DNA of 64,000 nt from Candidatus Sulfurimonas marisnigri (GCF_015265475.1 NZ_CP054493.1:1736001-1800000); one strand, 5' to 3'; shown: positions 44,141 to 52,746, counted from the stretch's first letter. Notes: generated from the letters alone by a model not told the origin. Numbers and translations are program-made.

Positions 44141-44636
44141 GTGAGTAAAAAAAGTGGAAGTGTAATTGTGTGCAGGATGGTGTTTGGATGCAACAAATAT
44201 CTATGTGGTTTAAAAAAATAGTGTGTAGAAAAGATGGATGACTAGACTGTATAAAAGCGAAAATATAATTTAATTAATTCTATTAGTATGGCATAAAAAC
44301 AAATGGATACTATATATTAAATGTATATATAGCAGCACTATAAATTGTTCTATCAAATTATAAAATACTTTGTCCGAAAGTGGCTCTGAGAGGACTTTGA
44401 GAATCGTCTGAGGCTGCTTTGAGAGTACCTTGAAAGTAATTCTTGAGGTTAAAGAAAGAGTGCGAGAGAGCCAAGAAAGTGATTTTCTTAAGATTAGCAG
44501 GTTTGGTTAAGTAGTGGTGTTTAGTTAAAATTTAAAACTTTTTTTGCTTGATTTTTAGATAGTGGTTTTTTAAAATTTGATTAAACTGTAAGTTGAAAAT
44601 CCAATGCTTGAGTCAACAGAAAGACCCAAACATTTT
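44080..44636. other. Gene-free stretch with iteron-like direct repeats
   Basis: 557 bp between the primase-like gene's 3' end and the small genes. It contains one promoter-like repeat (44104-44140) and a cluster of related 9-mers: CTTTGAGAA (44395), CTTTGAGAG (44417), CCTTGAAAG (44428), TCTTGAGGT (44441), about one or two helical turns apart. The left part is very AT-rich. This could be a replication origin or operator of the element; no start site is otherwise evident. Confidence 0.35.
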
Positions 44637-46799
44637 TTATGATTCTTTTTCTTCTTTTTTGTCTGCATCATATTTTTCATACATTATATTAGCAGTTTCT
44701 ATGTCTTCGTACTTATATTCAAAGCGTTGTTTTTTACTCTTACTTTTAAGAATATGGTTCTTAGGAACCGTAATATCTTCTGGTAGCGTGTACTCTGTTA
44801 TTTTCAAGAGTTTTTCATTTTTGGCTTCACTATAAGTAGGGTTTCCGTTAAATAGAACTTGCTCGACTCTATTTTCATCAATAGCTTTTAGTTTATCAAC
44901 CTCTTGGGTAAATAACTCATCTTTCTCTTTTAGAACTTCAAGAAAAGTTGTATTGCTTTTGAAGACCTCAGAGTCATTTACAGCTTTGAAATAGTCTAGC
45001 AGATGTTTTCTAATAACACAATTTTTTTCAAAAGATGATGTTAAACTATTGTAGAGTTCTGAGTCTTTTAGTTTAGTAAAATAGTTTATATCTTTTTGTT
45101 TTATTGCTTGTATAAAATTTAGAATCTTGTCTTCAAAATTTTCTTTCTTAGCTTCTGATAACATATTATTTTGTGTGTTAAATTTTGAGACAACCGCAAT
45201 AGAATCTATATTTGCATTTTTATTCCAAAAACTAAGATAAGTTGAAAAGATATCTATTGCTTCATCGTTAAACTTTAACTGTAATAATGGTTTACTACCA
45301 GCTAAATTTATAATAACCTGTTCTTCGTTTTCAATGTTTATATATTCAAACAGGTCAAAATGCTCATCCATATAAGATATGGTTTCATCGGCGCTAATTA
45401 AAAGCTGTCCATAAACAGGTACTTTTACCGTTTTACCCGATACCACTGAAGATACATATTTATCTATTAATATAGCCTCTAAAAGTTGATTTATTTTATC
45501 TATATTTTTTTTAGTCGGTGAAAAATCAACAATACGAAAAAATATTTTATCTTTAACTATCTCTTCAATTGGTTTATTCAAAACATCGTCGTCAATAGTT
45601 ACAGAATAAGCTTCTGAATCAAAAATCTTTTGTATTAATTTTTTCCAAAATATATCCGCTATTCTCTTGCTACCATTCAACACTAAGGCAATATGCAAAC
45701 TCTCCATTTTTTGAAAAAAGTAAGAGAGCCAGTTAAGAATTGCCCTAGTAAAAGGTTTGTCATCATTATCCTGATTAAATTCATTTGTTATATTCTCTAA
45801 AAAATCTATGACAAAGCCATCATAAATCTTCGATGTATTGTTTATGTTATCAAATCTTTTTTTTAAATATTGGGTATATAAAAACTCATTTCTATACCAT
45901 ACGCCATCTTTTATAAAAAACTCTTCTTCTTTGGGTTCAAACACCTCATTATCGACAATATCAATGTGATACTCAAAGATATATTGTTCAATTTGATCGT
46001 GTATGATTTTGTCTTCTTTTTTAATATCTTTTACAGAGACTATTCTAGTTGCTTTATTCAAACGCCTGCTAATTATCCCGCTAATATAATTTTTATCGCC
46101 TTTTGATAGTGTGGCATTTTTTGCTGCTTTGTAGTAATATAAATCTTTATACATCCAAAGACATAAATCATTTTTATTTATTTGTTCTACTAAAAAACGA
46201 GATTTACCTTCAAGAGGACTAAATTTTGCTAATTCTGTAAATGATATATCTCTTTGTGCATTTTCTTTTGCGTAATGTGTCGCCATGGAATTGTTATAAG
46301 TCGCAATCCCTTTGTCATGAGCTTTTTGTATTGGGGATGAAGTATGCAACATTTGCATATTTGATGCGATAGTTACAGGCATAGAGTTTTTTTGGGTTTC
46401 TATAATTTCAGCTTCAACATATTCACTGTTTTGACTATTGAATTTTTGTGGTACATCATTTTTTTCATCGCTTAAAGGTTCTATCGCATTAGACTTGTTC
46501 TGCTGATTTTCATTATTATCTATATCTTCATCTTCGTCAGCACAATCTCTGAGTAACGCTTGGCGAAATAGTTTTTCCATCTCAGCTATTCGCCCACTAG
46601 AATCACCTTTCACGCTATGTTTATTGAATATTTGAACTTCATCTTCATCTTCATCTTCATATTCGTAATAGTTCGGAGATTCTATATCTTCATATTCATC
46701 ATTGTGTGGAGGCTCATTTCTATCGTGTTCTTCGTCTAGGAAATCTAGTTCATATTCATCATTGTATGGAGGCTCATTTCTATATATATTCTCTTCCAT
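44637..46799 (-). CDS. D5/primase-helicase-like replication protein with degenerate P-loop
   Basis: About 720 residues from the ATG at 46799 (RBS AGGGGTG). The N-terminal 60 residues are an acidic repeat (NEPPYNDEYE twice, then DEDEDE). A central region (YISGIISRRLNKATRIVSV, FFIKDGVWYRNEFLYTQYLK) resembles phage D5-type primase-helicases. At the place of the Walker A I read LVLNGSKRIADIFWKK, which lacks the GxxGxGKS pattern; IFFRIVDFS and QLLISADETI follow as beta strands. If the family guess is right, ATPase activity is lost. It follows the broken integrase on the same strand. Confidence 0.4.
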   Translation of the reverse strand: MEENIYRNEPPYNDEYELDFLDEEHDRNEPPHNDEYEDIESPNYYEYEDEDEDEVQIFNKHSVKGDSSGRIAEMEKLFRQALLRDCADEDEDIDNNENQQNKSNAIEPLSDEKNDVPQKFNSQNSEYVEAEIIETQKNSMPVTIASNMQMLHTSSPIQKAHDKGIATYNNSMATHYAKENAQRDISFTELAKFSPLEGKSRFLVEQINKNDLCLWMYKDLYYYKAAKNATLSKGDKNYISGIISRRLNKATRIVSVKDIKKEDKIIHDQIEQYIFEYHIDIVDNEVFEPKEEEFFIKDGVWYRNEFLYTQYLKKRFDNINNTSKIYDGFVIDFLENITNEFNQDNDDKPFTRAILNWLSYFFQKMESLHIALVLNGSKRIADIFWKKLIQKIFDSEAYSVTIDDDVLNKPIEEIVKDKIFFRIVDFSPTKKNIDKINQLLEAILIDKYVSSVVSGKTVKVPVYGQLLISADETISYMDEHFDLFEYINIENEEQVIINLAGSKPLLQLKFNDEAIDIFSTYLSFWNKNANIDSIAVVSKFNTQNNMLSEAKKENFEDKILNFIQAIKQKDINYFTKLKDSELYNSLTSSFEKNCVIRKHLLDYFKAVNDSEVFKSNTTFLEVLKEKDELFTQEVDKLKAIDENRVEQVLFNGNPTYSEAKNEKLLKITEYTLPEDITVPKNHILKSKSKKQRFEYKYEDIETANIMYEKYDADKKEEKES

Positions 46800-46854
46800 A
46801 TTAAAGTCACCCCTTGTTACCATCATTTCTATAATGATAAATTATACCATACCC

Positions 46855-47992
46855 TCACTTCAACAACCTCCCAGCGCAACTCGCTGCGTTCATAAGGCTC
46901 TCGTTTGATAGATGTGCATATCTTTGAGTCATCTTAGCTGTAGAATGACCTAAAAGCACTTGCACTTCATAGAGGGAGCATTTGGCATTGACAAGTGCTG
47001 AGGCGTAAGTGTGTCGTAAATCATGTATTCTGACTTCTGGTAGATTGGCTTTTATCCTTGCTGTATTCCAAGATTGAAAGATAGATACATATGGTTTTTT
47101 TGTCTTTGGGGATGCAAATAAGTATTTAGTTTGTTTTTTGATTTGCGCTAAGAGGTCTTTGAGTGGTGGGGTTATGGGCAATATTCTTTTCTTACCATTT
47201 TTGGTTATGGGAATTGTCCATAGGTTGTTTAGCATATCAAAGTCAGACCAAGTTGCATCTAATCCTTCACGCTTTCTTGCACCTGTGAGTAGCAGCATTG
47301 GGATGATGTATTTTAGATGTTCATTTTGGCTTTTGTTTACCTCTTGAAGTAATCTTTTAGCTTGTGTTTTAGAGAGAAAGATTTGTCTTTGGTTATTGAG
47401 TTCATATTCTTTTACACCCTTACAAGGGTTATAGTCTTGCAGAAGTTCAAAGTCATTGGCAAGGTTGTAGGCACTATTTTTAAAAGATGATAAACTTATT
47501 TGCAGTGGCAGGGGCTAGATGCTTCTTGTGGATCATGTTGGAGTGGTGGGTCATGACTTCTATTTTTTTAAGTTCATTCATTGGCGTAGTTGCTAAGTCT
47601 GGGAGAATATGGTTTTTAAAGATGCTTATATTTGTTTCGTAGCTTTTTATGTGGGTCTTGATGTAAGGGAGATAGTAGCTATCGTAGAACTCTTGGAATG
47701 TTATGGGTGGCATCTCTTTGGTTTGTGATGGTGGCTCGGGGTTGTCTTGGTTCTCTTTGAGTGTGTAGTACTTCTCTTTGGCTTCTTGGAGACTTATATC
47801 TGTGGTTGTTCCTATGCGTATCATCTTTTGAGAGTTGTTTTCTCTGTATCTGTAATAGTAGATTTTACTTCCTGTGTTTTTTACTTCAAGCATAAAGCCT
47901 GTGAGGTCACTATCGAAGTATTGCTCTTTGGCTTTGTCGGTTGGTGGTTTTAGTTGTTTTATGGAGTCGGTTGTAAGTTTCATTTTTGGCAT
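46855..47992 (-). pseudogene. Second tyrosine integrase, disrupted by a frameshift
   Basis: The N-terminal fragment (47992 to 47480) is an arm-binding DUF4102-like plus core-binding part (KLTTDSIKQLKPPTDKAKEQ, GFMLEVKNTGSKIYYYRYR). The reading frame then shifts near 47500, at AATAAGTTTATCATC, and resumes as SLSSFKNSAYNLANDFELLQ to the catalytic domain: TGARKREGLD (Arg), HDLRHTYASAL (His-x-x-Arg), LLGHSTAKMTQRYAHL (His and Tyr). All active-site residues survive in the second part. A one-base insertion or two-base loss explains it. It is of P4-like type, unrelated in detail to the intact integrase at 17 kb. Confidence 0.85.
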
Positions 47993-48040
47993 CTTTTTTC
48001 TTCCTTTTTTAGTCTGTTTTTCACATCATTTTTGAGTGCT

Positions 48041-48286
48041 GCCGACCAGCTATGAATGTAGGTGGTAGATTTGGGAGTATATTGAACTCTCAAAAACCTT
48101 GTCAAGAGGGCTCTGCCGACCAATTGCCGACCAAATGGAACTTAATTTGCACAAAAAAGTGTCCCATAAGTCTAAAGTGGGTTTTGGGTTTGGGATGATG
48201 TGAAATGTCTATAAATAGATGGTTTGAGGTGTCTCATAATAGTTTTGGGACACTGAGACAGTTTTAGCCGACCAAATTGCCGACCA
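48041..48286. promoter_or_regulatory. Arm-type repeat cluster of the second integrase (GCCGACCA sites)
   Basis: Five direct copies of GCCGACCA: 48041 (variant context), 48115-48122, 48126-48133, 48267-48274 and 48279-48286; the last four form two pairs with 11-12 bp period. Short inverted elements (GTGTCCCA / TGGGACAC) lie between. This 331-bp gene-free stretch is just upstream of the broken integrase, where attP arm sites and the integrase promoter are expected. Confidence 0.6.
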
Positions 48287-48323
48287 TTCAGCTAGATTGA
48301 AGTTTAAAAGAATTTTGCGAATT

Positions 48324-48545
48324 TTAGGAAGTGTTACTTAAATCATATTCATCATAACTTTCGATGTCCATTACTTTACAGTTTAGACGAGCCGTCCAAG
48401 ATAAGATATTAGTAACATCTTCATCTTTACCTGCAAAAACTATAACTTCATCATTAATTGCACCATCTTTTACTTTTGAGAATAGTTCAGCACATATAAG
48501 CACTTTTAGACCATTATTCAAACTTGACTTATCTAACTGAATCAT
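48324..48545 (-). CDS. Small hypothetical protein, faintly TusA-like
   Basis: 73 residues, acidic. DEVIVFAGKDEDVTNILSWT and LNCKVMDIESYD resemble the second half of TusA/SirA-type sulphur-carrier folds, but the CPxP motif is absent. It overlaps nothing and follows the HTH gene by 10 bp on the same strand. Function unknown. Confidence 0.45.
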   Translation of the reverse strand: MIQLDKSSLNNGLKVLICAELFSKVKDGAINDEVIVFAGKDEDVTNILSWTARLNCKVMDIESYDEYDLSNTS

Positions 48546-48555
48546 TTGATATCCT

Positions 48556-48807
48556 TTATGCTGTTTTGATTGTATTGCTTAAAAATTCTGCAAGGTCGAT
48601 AATAGTAAAAACTACTTTTGCATTTTTGGCAGTTCCTAACTTCTTGTAGTTAGGGATTCCCATATTTTTTGAGATATACAAATCAACTGTAGAAACTGAT
48701 ACTCCTAATTCCATAGCTATCTGTTTTTTATTGACTGTTGCTCCTAGGTACCGTGATTTTAAATCTTGATAGATCAACACTGCTTGAGGGTTTGTGAAAT
48801 TTTCCAT
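48556..48807 (-). CDS. Excisionase/AlpA-like helix-turn-helix protein
   Basis: 83 residues. NKKQIAMELGVSVSTVDLYI (about 26-45) is a helix-turn-helix and FTIIDLAEFLSNTI closes a winged or MerR-like small fold. Proteins like this direct excision or regulate integrases. Its place beside the arm-type repeats and the broken integrase supports that. It could alternatively be a transcriptional regulator of the adjacent genes. Confidence 0.65.
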   Translation of the reverse strand: MENFTNPQAVLIYQDLKSRYLGATVNKKQIAMELGVSVSTVDLYISKNMGIPNYKKLGTAKNAKVVFTIIDLAEFLSNTIKTA

Positions 48808-49140
48808 AACTTAGCCTTTATTTGTTAAATTTGGGAGAATTATAGAAGAGTAGATCGTTAATTTATACCGCATAAGTTGGAATGTTTTTAGGGTTATTTG
48901 TATAAGATTGGAAATTGATGTTTGATTAGAAGTGGGGAGGTTTCAGCAGAAGTACTATACCATAAAGCGACAAAATGCAAGCATTATATAATCATACTAA
49001 CTCTGAACGCTGTGTGTAGAAATATTTTAACTTATGTGCATATATATACCTTATTCAAGATATTTTTCATTATTCTATTAATCATTTGTCATAACTATGG
49101 TATGCTAAAATAAAAAAACAACACATGAAAGAAAAATATA
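48808..49140. other. Intergenic stretch between divergent genes
   Basis: 333 bp with no convincing gene. A 63-codon frame at 48922 has no RBS and looks accidental. The region should contain promoters for the HTH gene (left) and the 388-residue gene (right). Apart from AT-richness near 49080-49130 I see no structure. Confidence 0.4.
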
Positions 49141-50307
49141 ATGGCTGATTTAGCAAAAAGAGGTAGTCCCAAGTATACTGATATAGAAGGGTTTAAACCT
49201 TATGAACTAACTCATTGTATTGTATATGAAATGGCTAGTCGAAACAAAAAAGTTCTAGACATACTTGAAAAATTAAGTTATATTGAAGAATTTAAGAAAA
49301 CTAAACCATATTCAAATTTAGCTTATACTTTTGTGCTAGTTACAGATGAAGAAGAAAAGAAATTTTTAGCAATGAGTAAGTACAGTCTATCAGAACTACG
49401 ACATGAACTTGAAGAAACGATAGATTGGGATATCATCTGTAAAAATTTGATAAAGACTTCTGAAAGCAAAGGGGATAATACAGATGGTGACAATGGTATA
49501 GACTTTATCTATAAAGAAAAAGGTTATTGTCAGGATGTTTCCGAGGATAAAAGAAAATTAGTCGCAGGATATCTGGAAATAGCTATAGCTGAGCTTGAAG
49601 ATGATTTAGTTAACAATTATTTTATTTATCCAGAAGGGTATGTTTCCAACTTTCAAGGTGCAGATGAAGATTATATCCATGAAGTTGAAACTAGAGAATT
49701 AACAGATATTGGAACAACATTTGATAATGAAGTAAACAAAAGTGTTCATAAAGGATTTTATGTACTTCAGGAAATGCACAAGCACAATAAAACATATGCT
49801 ATCAATCATATACTCCCAAACTTTAAGAGAAAAATTCATAATTCAAATCAAGTTGCTACTTTTTTGAACTTTTCACTTCCTCTAAATGAAATTCTTGAGT
49901 ATATTTCACATATTAAAAATACTTTAAATGACCAAGGCAACATAGATGAAAGAATCATTAAGTCCCCTGCAGAGTTACTCGGAGAAAAATTAGATAAAGC
50001 TGATGATATTAATAACATGTGCTCAGAGAATAGAAATAGTAACTTAAAATGTTTTGAAGGCAGAAAAGGCTTAACAAAAACAGAAAAATTTGCAGACATG
50101 TTTTTTATCTATGACATGATAAAGGCTGGAAAAATTAAGTCAGAAATATTGATTGCTTTAGATAAATACCATGATAAAGATAACATAAAGACAAAATCTT
50201 TTCATGGGGATACATATGATAAATATCTCCTAATTGCAAAGGACTATATAAATAATGAACGATATAAAGAACTTATTACTGGAGTAAAAAAATCTGAAAA
50301 TATTTAA
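49141..50307 (+). CDS. Unrecognised 388-residue island protein
   Basis: Soluble, acidic and helical; start ATGGCTGATTTAGC preceded by GAAAGAAAAA, a weak RBS. Segments such as YELTHCIVYEMASRNKKVLD, KYSLSELRHELEETIDWDI and KLVAGYLEIAIAELEDD suggest a helical bundle; no nuclease or transmembrane motif is evident. It is the last gene before the right end of the island and stands alone on the plus strand. A position next to the att site is typical for element regulators or cargo toxins, but I do not identify a family. Confidence 0.55.
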   Translation: MADLAKRGSPKYTDIEGFKPYELTHCIVYEMASRNKKVLDILEKLSYIEEFKKTKPYSNLAYTFVLVTDEEEKKFLAMSKYSLSELRHELEETIDWDIICKNLIKTSESKGDNTDGDNGIDFIYKEKGYCQDVSEDKRKLVAGYLEIAIAELEDDLVNNYFIYPEGYVSNFQGADEDYIHEVETRELTDIGTTFDNEVNKSVHKGFYVLQEMHKHNKTYAINHILPNFKRKIHNSNQVATFLNFSLPLNEILEYISHIKNTLNDQGNIDERIIKSPAELLGEKLDKADDINNMCSENRNSNLKCFEGRKGLTKTEKFADMFFIYDMIKAGKIKSEILIALDKYHDKDNIKTKSFHGDTYDKYLLIAKDYINNERYKELITGVKKSENI

Positions 50308-50378
50308 CTTTAATTTTTTGTAGTGCTATAAATCGCAATAGAGACAGTTGATATTAGAATTGGCGTATCTTTTTGTAG

Positions 50379-50426
50379 GTTACCAATAAGATGATTTTAA
50401 ATAATGGTTACCAATAGGTTACCAAT
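50379..50426. promoter_or_regulatory. Right arm-type integrase sites
   Basis: Three copies of GGTTACCAAT: one at 50379-50388 and a pair with 11-bp period at 50406-50426, the same pair as at 16970-16990. They lie about 60-110 bp inside the right att core. Confidence 0.7.
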
Positions 50427-50487
50427 CAGTATTATTCAGAAAACTTAGAGTAGTATTTTAAAGGCTATATTTAGGGGTTTGATGAGG

Positions 50488-50522
50488 TTCTTCAGTGGTG
50501 GACGAGGAGAGGTTCGAACTCT
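50488..50522. repeat. Right attachment site within tRNA-Ser
   Basis: 35 bp identical to the left copy at 16808-16842. It spans the CCA end, acceptor 3' strand and T-arm of the intact tRNA gene on the minus strand, so insertion left the tRNA functional. Confidence 0.92.
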
Positions 50523-50585
50523 CGGTACAGTTACCCGTACGCATCCTTAGCAGGGATGTGGTTTCAGCCGCTCACCCACTCGTCC
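50496..50585 (-). tRNA. tRNA-Ser(GCU)
   Basis: Read on the minus strand: acceptor GGACGAG pairs with CTCGTCC, the anticodon loop CTGCTAA has anticodon GCT, a long variable arm (CGTACGGGTAACTGTACCG) marks serine class II, the T-arm has GTTCGAA, and an encoded CCA follows discriminator A. About 90 nt. The gene is intact and is the integration target of the island. Confidence 0.95.
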
Positions 50586-50680
50586 ATTTGAAGACCGTGA
50601 TTATAATCATATATTTATAACAATTAGCTTAATTATATAATTTTAAGCTTACATGTAGAAATCTTTTTATGCAAAGAGTG

Positions 50681-50709
50681 TATAATTTCAGTATTGTTTA
50701 CATGAGGAG
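50681..50709 (+). promoter_or_regulatory. Promoter and RBS for the first LapG-like gene
   Basis: TATAAT at 50681-50686 and GAGGAG at 50704-50709 lie in order before the first LapG-like frame. The RBS is followed by TAAAT then ATC, where an ATG would be expected. Confidence 0.5.
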
Positions 50710-50714
50710 TAAAT

Positions 50715-51338
50715 ATCAAAATACTTATATTTGTATTCTTATTTTCCATAATTAATGCTTCAGACTATCCTAACTTTACAATTCAAGAGTTGCATAGTAT
50801 AGAAAAAAAATCAGGAACTGTTGCTAAAAACAGAATTATTGACTATGAACAAAGTATTGCACTCTTCAAAAAATATCCAAAATCTAAACAATTAATACAA
50901 GTAAATTTTTATTTAAATAAACTTTTACCACAATATGACGCTATAACTCAACAACAAGAAGATTACTGGTCAACTCCAAAAGAATTTTTAATTACTGGCT
51001 ATGGAGATTGTGAAGATTATGTGATAATCAAATACTTTACACTGTTAAAATTAGGATTTAAAAAAGAAAAATTATTTCTCACTACTGTACGTGAAAAGTA
51101 CTATGGAGGCTACCATATGGTTCTTAGTTATTTTAAAGATAAGAACAAGCCACCACTTATTTTAGATAATCTAAGTTTTAAAGTTTTAGATCTAAAAAAA
51201 AGAGTCGATTTAGAAGCAGATATTTTTATAAATTCTAATGGTGTCTATAAGATAAGTAAAGAGTATAAACTCACAAAAATTGATAATAAATTTAAACAAT
51301 ATGAAGATCTAGAAAAAAGAATAATAAAAGAAAACTAA
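50715..51338 (+). CDS. LapG-like periplasmic cysteine protease (first copy), non-canonical start
   Basis: The frame encodes a signal peptide (I/M-K-I-L-I-F-V-F-L-F-S-I-I-N-A) and a mature part ASDYPNFT homologous to the second copy, but between the in-frame stop at 50703 and TTG at 50790 there is no ATG, GTG or TTG. GAGGAG is spaced for the ATC at 50715, so a start ATG appears to have become ATC. The body is a transglutaminase-like Peptidase_C93 domain: GYGDCEDYVI (Cys), GGYHMVLSYF (His), LILDNLSF (Asp). LapG enzymes cut LapA-type adhesins at TAAG. If ATC is not used, the TTG product lacks export. Confidence 0.75.
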   Translation: MKILIFVFLFSIINASDYPNFTIQELHSIEKKSGTVAKNRIIDYEQSIALFKKYPKSKQLIQVNFYLNKLLPQYDAITQQQEDYWSTPKEFLITGYGDCEDYVIIKYFTLLKLGFKKEKLFLTTVREKYYGGYHMVLSYFKDKNKPPLILDNLSFKVLDLKKRVDLEADIFINSNGVYKISKEYKLTKIDNKFKQYEDLEKRIIKEN

Positions 51339-51394
51339 TCTTGTAATTTTATGGAACTATAGTTGCATATGATTGGTCAACAAATGGAGGCTTG

Positions 51395-52027
51395 ATGAAT
51401 ATTAAAATTTTACAATCATTTTTTTTTACATGTACTATTGCTTATGCATCAAACTATCCTAATTTTACAAAGTATGAACTAAATAATATAAAAAATCATG
51501 CAGGGCAAGTTGCTAAAAACAGAGCACTTGATTATACTGCGACTATTGAGTCATTGAAAAAACTGCCAATTCAAAAACAGTTGGATAGAGTCAATTTTTA
51601 CTTAAACCAGTTACCTACAAAAGCTGACATAATAAATCATAACAAAAGTGACTATTGGGAAACTCCTAAAGAGTTTTTAACATGTGGTTATGGTGATTGT
51701 GAGGACTACGCAATTATAAAGTACTTTACACTTTTAAAACTTGGCTTTTCTAAAGATAAACTTTTTATAACTACTGCTTACGAGAAATACACTGGGCAGT
51801 ATCATATGGTTCTTAGTTATTTTGAATCAAACAATAAATCGCCATTGATTCTTGACAATCTTAGTTTTAAAATTTTAGATTTAAACACTAGAGTAGATCT
51901 AAAAGCAAATATATTTATAAATTCAACAGGAACTTATAAAATAAATAAAAATAACAATTTAATAAAATTGGATAAAGAACATCCAAAATTTAAAGAACTA
52001 ATGCAAAGAGTAAAAAGAAATGGTTAA
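51395..52027 (+). CDS. LapG-like periplasmic cysteine protease (second copy)
   Basis: 210 residues from the ATG at 51395 with GGAGG four bases upstream. A signal peptide (residues 1-20, ILQSFFFTCTIAYA) is followed by a Peptidase_C93 domain: GYGDCEDYAI, GQYHMVLSYF and LILDNLSFKIL give the Cys-His-Asp triad. It is highly similar to the preceding gene and likely a tandem duplicate. LapG homologues release adhesins when c-di-GMP is low under LapD control; no LapD is in the window. The obvious substrate is the TAAG-bearing adhesin at 12.8-16.7 kb. The stop overlaps the convergent pyrF end. Confidence 0.88.
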   Translation: MNIKILQSFFFTCTIAYASNYPNFTKYELNNIKNHAGQVAKNRALDYTATIESLKKLPIQKQLDRVNFYLNQLPTKADIINHNKSDYWETPKEFLTCGYGDCEDYAIIKYFTLLKLGFSKDKLFITTAYEKYTGQYHMVLSYFESNNKSPLILDNLSFKILDLNTRVDLKANIFINSTGTYKINKNNNLIKLDKEHPKFKELMQRVKRNG

Positions 52028-52707
52028 AGCTTTTCTAAAATCTTCTCAACTACTGTTGCAGGATTTTGGGCTCTGTAAATAGGTCTACCAACCACTATAA
52101 AATCTACATGTGCATTTTGTGCAAACTCAACATCTGCAACTCTTTTCTGGTCACCTGCATCTTCACCAAAAGGTCTAATACCAGGAGTTAAAGTCATGAA
52201 ATTTTTACTAGTGATATTTTTAATTGACTCACTCTCATAAGCTGAACACACTACTCCATCTAGACCGCTATCAAAAGCATCTTTTGCAAATTGGTCAGCT
52301 TTACTAGCAATACCTTTTTCATAAACTTCACCAAACTCTTCTTCAGTAAATGAAGTAAGTGCTGTAACTGCTAAAACTATAGGTCTAGTGTCATATTTTT
52401 TAAGTCTATCCATCACGTTAGACATAGCTCTTTTGCCAGCACTTGCATGAATATTAAACATATCAACACCAAGCCCCATAATAGACTCTGCAGCATCAGC
52501 CATAGTGTTTGGAATATCATAAAGTTTCAAGTCTAAAAATATTTTAAAATCAGGGTTTATTTTTTTGATAGCAAGCAAAAAATCTTCACCATCGCGAATA
52601 TATGTACGAAGTCCAACTTTTAGCCAAACATCATAATCTTTTATTTTGTGGATTAAATCTAAATTTTCTTGTTTTGTGGGTAAGTCGAGGGCAACACATA
52701 ATTCCAT
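52024..52707 (-). CDS. pyrF: Orotidine 5'-phosphate decarboxylase
   Basis: 227 residues. FLDLKLYDIPNTMADAA (about 59-75) is the catalytic Asp-Lys-x-x-Asp region; the start LCVALDLPTK and phosphate-binding TPGIRPFGEDAGDQKR plus FIVVGRPIYRA complete the family pattern. It catalyses the last step of UMP synthesis. A housekeeping gene that marks the return to normal chromosome after the island. Confidence 0.96.
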   Translation of the reverse strand: MELCVALDLPTKQENLDLIHKIKDYDVWLKVGLRTYIRDGEDFLLAIKKINPDFKIFLDLKLYDIPNTMADAAESIMGLGVDMFNIHASAGKRAMSNVMDRLKKYDTRPIVLAVTALTSFTEEEFGEVYEKGIASKADQFAKDAFDSGLDGVVCSAYESESIKNITSKNFMTLTPGIRPFGEDAGDQKRVADVEFAQNAHVDFIVVGRPIYRAQNPATVVEKILEKL

Positions 52708-52746
52708 AATAACTCTTTATAGTTTGATTATGAAATTATATCATTT

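Larger units (their letters stand above)
16808..50522. mobile_element. 33.7-kb genomic island integrated at tRNA-Ser(GCU)
   Basis: The limits are 35-bp identical direct repeats at 16808-16842 and 50488-50522. The right copy is the 3' end of an intact tRNA-Ser; the left is a remnant with no tRNA body. A tyrosine integrase lies just inside the left end. GGTTACCAAT arm-type repeats occur near both ends (16970-16990, 50379-50426). The cargo is a nested defence operon, a secreted nuclease and phage/plasmid-like replication and recombination genes. No relaxase, coupling protein or type IV secretion genes are seen, so it may be satellite-like, mobilised in trans or immobile. Excision would remove 33,680 bp. 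Confidence 0.9.

Noticed and set aside
48922-49113. A 63-codon hydrophobic frame before the 388-residue gene.
   Set aside because: No RBS, unusual residue composition and no sequence resemblance; more likely promoter DNA.
16808-50522. A complete prophage or ICE.
   Set aside because: No capsid, terminase, tail, relaxase or type IV secretion genes are seen, only replication/recombination-type genes and cargo.
50790-51338. TTG at 50790 as the start of the first LapG-like gene.
   Set aside because: It would remove the signal peptide that the upstream in-frame codons encode and that copy two has; the RBS is located for 50715.
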